Assembly (NCBI GenBank): GCA_016715075.1
Contig: JADKBK010000012.1
Coordinates: forward strand, 62,001-126,000
From: Bacteroidales bacterium
Lineage (GTDB): Bacteria > Bacteroidota > Bacteroidia > Bacteroidales > VadinHA17
Reading direction: 5' to 3'
Length of the DNA stretch: 64,000 nt
Below are positions 20,579 to 27,924 of this stretch, in pieces (position 1 is the first letter of the stretch; each line of letters opens with the position of its first letter). The notes below the pieces were generated by a model. That model was not told where the DNA came from. It saw nothing but the letters and a program-made list of their open reading frames with translations, and did not search any database. Position numbers and translations under genes: made by a program.

Positions 20579-20637
20579 CTGGTAAAACCGGTTAGCTTAA
20601 AAGCAAAATTCTTAGTGTCCTAAAATAACATTACTGT

Positions 20638-20645
20638 CAAATTTA
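20638..20645 (-). promoter_or_regulatory. Possible -7 element for the ECF sigma gene
   Basis: On the (-) strand this reads TAAATTTG, a full match to the Bacteroidota TAnnTTTG -7 consensus, about 60 bp before the sigma-factor ATG. I see no TTG at 19-21 bp upstream, so the assignment is weak. Confidence 0.3.
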
Positions 20646-20687
20646 TAAAAATATTATGCATATTCATTATGTACCAGACTATTCTGA

Positions 20688-23126
20688 TTACTCCTTCAGA
20701 AATATTTTATATGTCTTCCATTTCAGGTACCCCATGCCACACACACTTGACCCGAAGGTAGTTATATAGATTTTTTCAGGATCATTTTCGTCTATAATAA
20801 TTCTCTGTCCCCAGTGGAAATCATAACCTTTGATCTTCTTCCATGATTTTCCATAATCGTCACTGCGGTATGCTGCCTGGTTGAAAGTATTGCAATACAA
20901 TCTTCCCTTGTGACGGGGATCGACAGTAACATCATAAATGTACTGATTCCTGTCGAATATTGATTTCCACGAGTCACCTCCGTCTTCTGACATAAATATT
21001 CCTCCCGGCATCTCAATCCGCTCATTTTGTCCGTTTGCTCTGGCAATATCGCCTCCGACAAGATCACTCAGGTCGATATCAGCCCAGCATCCCAGATAGA
21101 TCCGGTTGGCATCGTCCCTGTCATAATCGATCCCGTTCGGGAAAAGCGCCCCATCGGCAATTTTCAGTTTTGTCCAGTTTTCTGCACCGTCGGTTGACCT
21201 GTAAACTGCTCCTGAATAGAATTCTCTGCCCTTTTTCCCATTTTTATGCATCGGCGTAGCGCTGACGGTAAGAAAAAGTACACCTTTTGTGGTAAGAGTT
21301 AATTCAAAAGCACACTTATTATCCTCTATACCATTACTTTTAATCTGCCATGTTTTTCCATCGTCTGTTGACTTGAATACCCCTTTGCCATAGACAGTTA
21401 CATATAGAGTACGATTGCCTGGTTCGGACGCCGGGTCAATTATTATGGAGGTTGCAGGAGAATCAAATCCCATTCCTGTAGTTTGAGTCTGCCATGTTTT
21501 GCCACCATCAGTAGAAATACATACTCCGCCTTTCCCGAATTCTTTCCATTTCGGATTACGGGTCATCTTTCCCCTTGGAAAATCATGGATGAGTGACCAG
21601 ACTGACCATACTTTTCCTTTAACAGAAGGATCGAAGGCCACCCAGTAACATGTATTGATCCATTCTGCCGGTACACCTTCTGTTGATCTGGTCCAGCTTT
21701 TACCACCGTTGAATGAATGGTGATAGCCAATATCTGTATAGCTGATGGCAATATGATTCTTGTCAAACGGATCAAAATGAACTCCATAGGCGGTTGTAAC
21801 ATCCAATCCTCTGCTGATGAATGATCCGTCGGGCTGGCTGATACTGTAAATTTCTTTCCAGTTTTTTCCGCCATCAATAGTTTTCATTGTCCTGTACCAG
21901 TCGGTTACAATAGCAGTATTTCCGTCAGACGGTGCCACCCCGACATCCATCAGTCTTATATATTCTCCTCCGAACGCCTTTTCAGCCCAGGCGTCATTAA
22001 GGTTTGCAACGCCAATACCATCTTTGACAGCATATTTACCTGATCCGCCGCCACCTTTCCATACCCAGTTCCAGCTTTTCCCGCTGTCTGAGGTTTTCAA
22101 TGCTCCATACCAGTAGATAAATCCTGCACCCTGGCTTTTCTCTTCATAGCGATTGGTGATGAGGTAAGCCTGCTTCGCATCAAATTCGGCACATGCAATC
22201 ATCGAATAGCTTGGCTTTATTCCGGCGGCATTATTCGTTGCGACGGGGTCTGTAATCTGATTCCATGTATCACCCAGATCCTCAGAGATCCATACCTCGC
22301 TATGTCCGAATTCACCATCGATCTCGAGGGAAGAATCATGGTGAAGGGCATAGAAGATCACCTTTCCGCTGCCAGAGTCGGTCCCGCCAGTAAAGGAAAA
22401 TGAGGGTGACATCCGGGCAGGAAGGTTCTTATTCCTGACTGACCTGGTAGATTTATTGAATACTGCTACCGATGATTCCGTGAAAATGTAAACTTCATCT
22501 GCACTTACAGATTTACCGGCAAATATATAACTTACATCATGTTCCAGAGTTATTCTATTCCATTTGCTGTTTGAGTTATCGGGATAATAGAAATGACGGC
22601 CCATGCTGAAGTAAACAGCCCCTGCATTAACAGGATCAGCACGGATGGCACCTATTCTGCCTGATTCCTGGTCGTACAATGAGTTTTCTGAAGTTTTTAT
22701 GCTATAATCGGCGTGATCTCCGACAAACTCTTCTCCTGTTATCTCCTCCTTGGCAGGGAAGATACGTTCCCAGCTTTTGCCTCCGTTCTCAGACCGGCTT
22801 AACGCTGCTGAACCGATATAAACAATATTTGAATCCAGAGGATCCCATGCATAGGAAGAAGCTCCCCCGGCAAGATTGATCTGCTGATAGGAGTTACCTC
22901 CGTCACCTGTAAGATATGATCCCGTCATATCGCAACGAAGAAGGAATTTATCAGCCGATTTATATGAAAAAGTAGGGATAAATATTGCCCCTCCTCCTCC
23001 CGGGCCGATCTTTTCCCATTGGGAGTAGTTCTCTTTTAGTTTATCTGTTCCCGCATTCTGACATCCTGTAAAAGCTGACAGCATAAAACATATAAGTCCG
23101 GCAAAAAGTATTCGTATCGTCATCAT
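20688..23126 (-). CDS. GH74-like multi-bladed propeller lipoprotein (copy 3)
   Basis: The start at 23126 (or the next codon, 23123) gives MMTIRILFAGLICFMLSAFT followed by GC, a lipoprotein signal with Cys 22; 812 residues. It shares the architecture of the two other GH74-like proteins: GPGGGGAIFIPTFS, CDMTGSYLT (D66), Asp boxes such as SENGGKSW, SEDLGDTW, TIDGGKNW, FNGGKSW, STDGGKTW, STDDGKTW and SEDGGDSW, and a second acidic site SYTDIGYHHS. It is the most divergent of the three and lacks the HGPAKGD ending, finishing instead GSSVCGMGYLKWKTYK. The gene is 109 bp upstream of the sigma factor and divergent from the GH88 operon, with a 177-bp shared control region. The cell-surface glucanase role is inferred from the fold. 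Confidence 0.75.
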   Translation of the reverse strand: MMTIRILFAGLICFMLSAFTGCQNAGTDKLKENYSQWEKIGPGGGGAIFIPTFSYKSADKFLLRCDMTGSYLTGDGGNSYQQINLAGGASSYAWDPLDSNIVYIGSAALSRSENGGKSWERIFPAKEEITGEEFVGDHADYSIKTSENSLYDQESGRIGAIRADPVNAGAVYFSMGRHFYYPDNSNSKWNRITLEHDVSYIFAGKSVSADEVYIFTESSVAVFNKSTRSVRNKNLPARMSPSFSFTGGTDSGSGKVIFYALHHDSSLEIDGEFGHSEVWISEDLGDTWNQITDPVATNNAAGIKPSYSMIACAEFDAKQAYLITNRYEEKSQGAGFIYWYGALKTSDSGKSWNWVWKGGGGSGKYAVKDGIGVANLNDAWAEKAFGGEYIRLMDVGVAPSDGNTAIVTDWYRTMKTIDGGKNWKEIYSISQPDGSFISRGLDVTTAYGVHFDPFDKNHIAISYTDIGYHHSFNGGKSWTRSTEGVPAEWINTCYWVAFDPSVKGKVWSVWSLIHDFPRGKMTRNPKWKEFGKGGVCISTDGGKTWQTQTTGMGFDSPATSIIIDPASEPGNRTLYVTVYGKGVFKSTDDGKTWQIKSNGIEDNKCAFELTLTTKGVLFLTVSATPMHKNGKKGREFYSGAVYRSTDGAENWTKLKIADGALFPNGIDYDRDDANRIYLGCWADIDLSDLVGGDIARANGQNERIEMPGGIFMSEDGGDSWKSIFDRNQYIYDVTVDPRHKGRLYCNTFNQAAYRSDDYGKSWKKIKGYDFHWGQRIIIDENDPEKIYITTFGSSVCGMGYLKWKTYKIFLKE

Positions 23127-23303
23127 TTGAAATTTTGATTGAAATGAATAATACATTATTAATTTTGTGATTTTCACCATCTGTTATGAGATGGAAAAGA
23201 TACTATTTTCTAAATGAAATTATCAGGCTCAATAATATTAATTTTTTATCCATTACTGTGGGAATAAACTTTATAGTCTCCCAAAAAAAAAGTATTCTTG
23301 TAT

Positions 23304-24686
23304 ATGATTAAAATTAACCAAAAGCTTAAGGCCTCTGATCTTTCAGAACAGCTCGACAGGTTCTGGCAGCTCTCTGATCAGAAGATACACATTATCGATT
23401 CGCAGTACGATGAATCAAAAGGCTCTCCTGTATTTACTGCAGGAGGCAAGTATACTACCCGGGGTTGGACTGAATGGACACAGGGTTTTCAGTATGGATC
23501 TTCGTTGCTTCAGTTTGATGCCACAGGAGAACCGGCTACACTTGAGAAGGCAAAAAAGAAGATCATTGAGAAGATGGCTCCGCATATCAGCCATATTGGT
23601 GTACATGATCATGGATTTAATAATGTGAGCACCTATGGAAACCTGCTCCGGCTGATGATGGAAGGCAAGATTCCGTTCAATGAGTGGGAGAAAAACCTGT
23701 ATGAACTGGCTCTCAAAATCTCAGGAGCTGTTCAGGCTTCAAGATGGACACCGGTAAAAACAGGAGGTTTTATTCACTCTTTCAACGGTCCGCATTCTCT
23801 CTTTGTCGATACTATCCGGTCGGTGCGTGCACTTACAATCAGTCATATGCTGGGTCATATCTTCCAGGGAGAGGGTGATATTAAGATCAGTCTGCTTGAG
23901 CGTGCAATACAGCATATGAAGGCAACAGCTGATTATTCTGTTTTCTACGGAGAGGGCCGTGATATATATGATACATGGGGACGTACAGCACATGAAAGCA
24001 TTTTCAACATAAAAGACGGTAACTTTCGTTGTCCCGGTACACAACAGGGTTACACCGGTTTCAGCACCTGGACAAGGGGATTGGCCTGGGCAATGTGCGG
24101 CTTTGCCGAACAGCTTGAATGGATGGATATTATTGAGGAAAAGGAGCTTGAAGCCTTTGGAGGCAAAGGATCCATCTATGGACTCATTTTGAAAGCAGCA
24201 AAAGCAACATGCGATTTTTACATTGACAATACACCGGTGGATGGTGTACCCTACTGGGATACTGGCGCTCCCGGACTTAGCAGGATGGGTGATTATCTTA
24301 ATAAACCATCCGATCCTTTTAATGATTTTGAACCGGTCGACAGTTCCGCTGCAGCAATAGGTTCACAGGGATTGCTGCGTTTAGGCAGCTATCTGATAGG
24401 GAAGGGTGAAACTGACACCGGGAGCCGTTACTGGCAGGCCGGACTGACTGTTCTGGGCACCTTGCTGGAAGAACCTTATCTCAGCACAGATCCTGATCAT
24501 CAGGGACTGTTGCTGCATTCAATTTATCACAGGCCGAACGGATGGGATTTTATACCTGAAGGAAGCAAAATTCCATATGGAGAATCAAGCATGTGGGGCG
24601 ATTACCATATCCGTGAAGCATGTCTCTATCTTCAGAGGATAATCAATAATGAGAAGTATTACACTTATTTCAATTGCGTCAGATGA
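23304..24686 (+). CDS. GH88-type unsaturated glucuronyl hydrolase
   Basis: A TTG at 23298 could open the frame, but the ATG at 23304 is the better start, giving 460 residues with no signal peptide, so the enzyme is probably cytoplasmic or periplasmic without a classical signal. The six-hairpin fold of GH88 is clear: TRGWTEWTQGFQYGSSLLQF, HISHIGVHDHGFNNVSTYGN, RSVRALTISHMLG, and the strong GYTGFSTWTRGLAWAMCGFA block (residue ~250) followed by VDGVPYWDTGAPG and DSSAAAIGSQGLLRLG. Enzymes of this family hydrolyse the 4,5-unsaturated uronic acid at the non-reducing end of lyase products. Its stop codon overlaps the start of the next gene (ATGA), so the two are translationally coupled. Confidence 0.85.
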   Translation: MIKINQKLKASDLSEQLDRFWQLSDQKIHIIDSQYDESKGSPVFTAGGKYTTRGWTEWTQGFQYGSSLLQFDATGEPATLEKAKKKIIEKMAPHISHIGVHDHGFNNVSTYGNLLRLMMEGKIPFNEWEKNLYELALKISGAVQASRWTPVKTGGFIHSFNGPHSLFVDTIRSVRALTISHMLGHIFQGEGDIKISLLERAIQHMKATADYSVFYGEGRDIYDTWGRTAHESIFNIKDGNFRCPGTQQGYTGFSTWTRGLAWAMCGFAEQLEWMDIIEEKELEAFGGKGSIYGLILKAAKATCDFYIDNTPVDGVPYWDTGAPGLSRMGDYLNKPSDPFNDFEPVDSSAAAIGSQGLLRLGSYLIGKGETDTGSRYWQAGLTVLGTLLEEPYLSTDPDHQGLLLHSIYHRPNGWDFIPEGSKIPYGESSMWGDYHIREACLYLQRIINNEKYYTYFNCVR

Positions 24687-25516
24687 ATCAGTTACCTGCT
24701 CCCGGTTTAGAAAGGCTGTGTCTTCATACAATTACCACCAAACCATGGAAAATTGAGGAGGCTGCCCGAAATTATTCTGCAGCCGGAGTTAAGGGGATAA
24801 CCGTATGGAGGGACACGCTCGAAGGCCGCAACATCAGTCAGACAGGCGAAATGTTACACCAGCATGGTCTGGAGATTGTTTCCCTTTGTCGCGGAGGATT
24901 CTTCCCTTCCATCGATCCGGAAAAGAGAAAAGCGGCCATCGATGAGAACAGGAGGGCTATTGATGAGGCATTCACTCTTGGAACAGATAAGATTGTTCTT
25001 GTCTGCGGCGCTGATCCTGCACAATCGCTTGAAGATTCAAGAAAACAGATACATGACGGGATAGCGGCAATTATTCCGGAGGCTGCTGCAGCCGGAGTGC
25101 GATTAGCTATCGAACCGCTTCATCCGATGTTTGCGGATACCAGGTCAGCAATCAATACCCTTTCCCAGGCAAATGACCTGGCAGAAATGTTGAATACTCC
25201 CTGGGTTGGAGTCGCCGTTGATGTTTATCATCTCTGGTGGGATCCTGAACTTGAGAATGAGATAAGGCGTTGCGGACGTAATAATAATCTGCTGGCATTT
25301 CATGTATGTGACTGGAAATCACCTACCACAGACATGCTGAATGACAGGGGTCTGATGGGGGAAGGTTGTATTCCTCTCAAAAAAATCAGATCATGGGTTG
25401 AGGAGGCTGGCTTTAAAGGATTTATTGAAGTTGAGATATTCTCAAATGAGTACTGGAAAATGGATCAGTCCATCTTTCTTGAAAGAATAGTAAAAGCGTA
25501 TAAGGAGTTTGTTTAA
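24683..25516 (+). CDS. Sugar isomerase/epimerase-like TIM barrel
   Basis: The start is the ATG at 24683, whose ATGA overlaps the stop of the GH88 gene; a TTG at 24674 is less likely. The product is 277 residues with no signal peptide. It belongs to the AP-endonuclease-2/xylose-isomerase-like barrel family. Metal-site landmarks are RLAIEPLHP (Glu), GVAVDVYHLWWDP (Asp, His), LLAFHVCDW (His, Asp), MGEGCIPL and FIEVEIFS (Glu). Members interconvert or cleave sugars and keto-sugars using a divalent metal. With the GH88 enzyme upstream and the oxidoreductase downstream, it probably processes the released (perhaps oxidised) monosaccharide. The exact reaction is not readable from sequence. Confidence 0.8.
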   Translation: MNQLPAPGLERLCLHTITTKPWKIEEAARNYSAAGVKGITVWRDTLEGRNISQTGEMLHQHGLEIVSLCRGGFFPSIDPEKRKAAIDENRRAIDEAFTLGTDKIVLVCGADPAQSLEDSRKQIHDGIAAIIPEAAAAGVRLAIEPLHPMFADTRSAINTLSQANDLAEMLNTPWVGVAVDVYHLWWDPELENEIRRCGRNNNLLAFHVCDWKSPTTDMLNDRGLMGEGCIPLKKIRSWVEEAGFKGFIEVEIFSNEYWKMDQSIFLERIVKAYKEFV

Positions 25517-25558
25517 AATTACCTCCTAATGATCAGGCCTCTTCCCCCTCCCAGGAAA

Positions 25559-25666
25559 TGCCTCATCCCCCTTACCCCTTCTCCCGGGGGGAGAAGGGGA
25601 GAAAGAACAATACAATCAGTGTCTTAGCCCCTCTCCCCGGGAGAGGGGTTGGGGTGATGTGTGAGG
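25559..25666. repeat. Double-hairpin intergenic repeat (CTCCCCGGGAGAGG type)
   Basis: Two nearly perfect GC-rich hairpins lie side by side inside an operon: CCCCTTCTCCC/GGGAGAAGGGG at 25575-25599 and CCCCTCTCCC/GGGAGAGGGG at 25628-25648. They are framed by CCTCATCCCCCTTA and TTGGGGTGATGTGTGAGG, which also pair loosely. This looks like a widespread non-coding repeat of the REP/MITE type. It could stabilise the upstream mRNA or attenuate the downstream part. A reading frame opening at 25558 through it is artificial. Confidence 0.7.
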
Positions 25667-25740
25667 TTGGGAAGCTGTTAGTGACAGGTAGAGAAGAATT
25701 AGAATGGCGAAAGATATTATTACAACAAAACATATTTAAA

Positions 25741-26886
25741 ATGAAACAGCATAAAGTAGGAATAATAATGAATGGCGTAACAGGCCGTATGGGAACCAAT
25801 CAGCATTTGTTACGATCAATTAATGAGATCATTAAGCAGGGAGGAGTGAAGATAGGCCCGGGTGAGACGATTATGCCTGATCCGATACTTATCGGCCGTG
25901 ATGAGAATAAGCTGAAGAAGCTTTGCAGTATGACCGGTCTGACAAGGATGAGCACCGATCTTGACAGCGCCCTTAAGGATCCTGCAAACATAATTTATTT
26001 TGATGCCCAGACCACAGGCAGAAGGGCTGAAGCTGTCAGAAAGGCGGTAAAGGCCGGTAAACATATCTATTGTGAAAAGCCTATTGCTGTCAGCACAGAA
26101 GTTGCGATGGAACTCTACCAGCTATGCACGAAGGCCGGACTCAAGAACGGAGTGGTTCAGGATAAACTCTGGCTGCCGGGAATTGTTAAGCTGAAGAGGC
26201 TGATCCAACAAGGTTTCTTCGGCCGGATTCTGTCAGTAAGGGGTGAGTTCGGGTACTGGGTTTTTGAAGGGGATACAATTGCTGCCCAGCGTCCATCATG
26301 GAACTATCGCAAGGAGGATGATGGCGGAATTATTGTTGATATGCTGTGCCACTGGAGATATGTTCTTGACAACGTTTTCGGTAAGGTAAAAGCAGTTTCC
26401 TGTCTGGGTGCAACACATATAGATAAAAGGGTTGACGAGAACGGAAAAGAATATAAATGCACTGCTGATGATGCCGCATATGCTACCTTTGAACTTGAGG
26501 GAGGCATAATTGCACATTTTAACTCATCCTGGACAGTCAGGGTACGACGCGACGATCTGCTCACACTGCAGGTGGATGGAACCAAAGGATCAGCAGTTGC
26601 CGGACTTCGGGAGTGTTATATCCAGCATTACGGTAATACTCCGAAACCTGTCTGGAATCCCGACATAGCTCAGCCAATTGATTTTTATGCCGGTTGGTCG
26701 AAAGTGCCTGAACAGGAGAGTTATGATAACGCCTTCAAAGTGCAGTGGGAGCTTTTCCTGCGACATGTAGTGAAGGATGAGCCTTTTCCATGGACCCTGC
26801 TTGAAGGAGCAAAAGGAGTCCAGCTGGCGGAAAAGGGAATTGAAAGCTGGGAAAAAAGATGCTGGGTGGAAGTGCCTGAATTATAA
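25741..26886 (+). CDS. Gfo/Idh/MocA-family NAD(P)-dependent oxidoreductase
   Basis: I use the ATG at 25741 (381 residues); the longer frame from 25558 runs through a hairpin repeat. The Rossmann part has a modified glycine loop, MNGVTGRMGTNQH, and the family signature YCEKPIAV near residue 105, where the Lys polarises the substrate hydroxyl. The C-terminal alpha/beta domain carries WNYRKEDDGGIIVDMLCHW, with Asp and His placed as the usual general acid/base pair. There is no signal peptide. The enzyme should oxidise or reduce a ring hydroxyl of a sugar or sugar acid with a bound nicotinamide. It sits between two isomerase-like barrels, a pairing seen in routes that oxidise C3 of a glycoside and then eliminate the aglycone; that is inference. 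Confidence 0.85.
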   Translation: MKQHKVGIIMNGVTGRMGTNQHLLRSINEIIKQGGVKIGPGETIMPDPILIGRDENKLKKLCSMTGLTRMSTDLDSALKDPANIIYFDAQTTGRRAEAVRKAVKAGKHIYCEKPIAVSTEVAMELYQLCTKAGLKNGVVQDKLWLPGIVKLKRLIQQGFFGRILSVRGEFGYWVFEGDTIAAQRPSWNYRKEDDGGIIVDMLCHWRYVLDNVFGKVKAVSCLGATHIDKRVDENGKEYKCTADDAAYATFELEGGIIAHFNSSWTVRVRRDDLLTLQVDGTKGSAVAGLRECYIQHYGNTPKPVWNPDIAQPIDFYAGWSKVPEQESYDNAFKVQWELFLRHVVKDEPFPWTLLEGAKGVQLAEKGIESWEKRCWVEVPEL

Positions 26887-26903
26887 ACTTATAAACTAAT
26901 GAT

Positions 26904-27914
26904 ATGAAAACGTCAAGAAGGAATTTCATAGCAAAATCCGCAATCACGGCAGCGGGTATAACAGGTGGTTTAAATCTTTTCGCCGGAACTTCCGGGAAGA
27001 ATCTTCTCAGATCTGCAGGCGAAGCAGTTTCGGCGGTAAAAGACCCTGACTCTTTTAAAATATCCATTTTCTCAAAGCATCTGCAGTGGCTCGATTATAA
27101 AGAGATGGCAAAAGCTGTTGCAGACATCGGATTTGATGGTGTGGATCTGACAGTTCGCCCCCAGGGGCATGTTCTGCCGGAAAGAGTAGAAGAGGACCTG
27201 CCTAAGGCTGTTGAAGCGATGGAAAAAGCCGGAAAGAAAGTCTATATGCTGACCACTGCAGTTATTAATGCAGATGATCCGGTAAGTGAGAAGATCCTCA
27301 GGACTGCAAGTTCGCTTGGAATACGTCATTACAGAACCGGATACGGATACTACGATAAGAAAAAGTCAGCAGAGGAGAGTATCAGCATAGTAAATGCCCA
27401 GTTGGAGAAGCTTGCCAGGCTTAATGAGAAATATTCAATTTCAGGTGAATATCAGAATCATTCGGGAGATTATGGTTCCGGAATATATTTTGGCGGTCCG
27501 GTATGGGATTTGATCACTGCCCTTAAAAGAATCAATTCACCGTTTTTAGGTTCTCAGTACGATATTTATCATGCAACAGTAGAGGGGGCCAATGCCTGGC
27601 CTGTTGCCCTTGATCTGATAAGTCCTTATATACGGTCTATGGACATAAAGGATTTCTACTGGTCGAAGAAAGATGGTAAATGGTCATCTGAAACGGTACC
27701 CCTTGGTGAAGGCGCTGTTGATTTCAAAAGATATTTTGGGTTGGTTAAACAGCTTAATATCAGCTGTCCGATATCAGTCCACTATGAATATCCGACAGGC
27801 GGCGCGGAGAATGGCGCCAGTAAGATAACCATGGAACGCGATGAGCTGTTATCTGTTATGAAAAAAGATCTTGCAACCCTTAAGGGTTATCTGACTGAGG
27901 CAAAACTGGTATAA
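26904..27914 (+). CDS. Tat-exported sugar isomerase/epimerase-like TIM barrel
   Basis: A 336-residue protein beginning MKTSRRNFIAKSAITAAGIT, a twin-arginine signal, so it is exported folded, probably with its metal loaded. The mature barrel belongs to the AP-endonuclease-2-like family: DIGFDGVDLTVRPQGHVLP, ISGEYQNHSGDYG (Glu, His), GSQYDIYHA (Asp, His), IRSMDIKDFYW and PISVHYEYP (His, Glu). It differs clearly from the signal-less homologue at 24683-25516 and is not a recent duplicate. It starts 17 bp after the oxidoreductase and ends 10 bp before the DUF4838 gene, so it belongs to the same operon. A periplasmic step on a sugar lactone, keto-sugar or oligosaccharide is likely; the substrate is unknown. 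Confidence 0.8.
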   Translation: MKTSRRNFIAKSAITAAGITGGLNLFAGTSGKNLLRSAGEAVSAVKDPDSFKISIFSKHLQWLDYKEMAKAVADIGFDGVDLTVRPQGHVLPERVEEDLPKAVEAMEKAGKKVYMLTTAVINADDPVSEKILRTASSLGIRHYRTGYGYYDKKKSAEESISIVNAQLEKLARLNEKYSISGEYQNHSGDYGSGIYFGGPVWDLITALKRINSPFLGSQYDIYHATVEGANAWPVALDLISPYIRSMDIKDFYWSKKDGKWSSETVPLGEGAVDFKRYFGLVKQLNISCPISVHYEYPTGGAENGASKITMERDELLSVMKKDLATLKGYLTEAKLV

Positions 27915-27924
27915 CTATCAATCT

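Noticed and set aside
20688..23126. Annotation of the Asp-box proteins as sialidases
   Set aside because: The Asp-box number, ~800-residue length and paired acidic motifs fit a GH74-type twin propeller better, and the sialidase FRIP arginine motif was not seen.
25558..25740. A longer N terminus for the Gfo/Idh oxidoreductase
   Set aside because: The extra 61 residues are read through a hairpin repeat and precede a normal Rossmann start at 25741.
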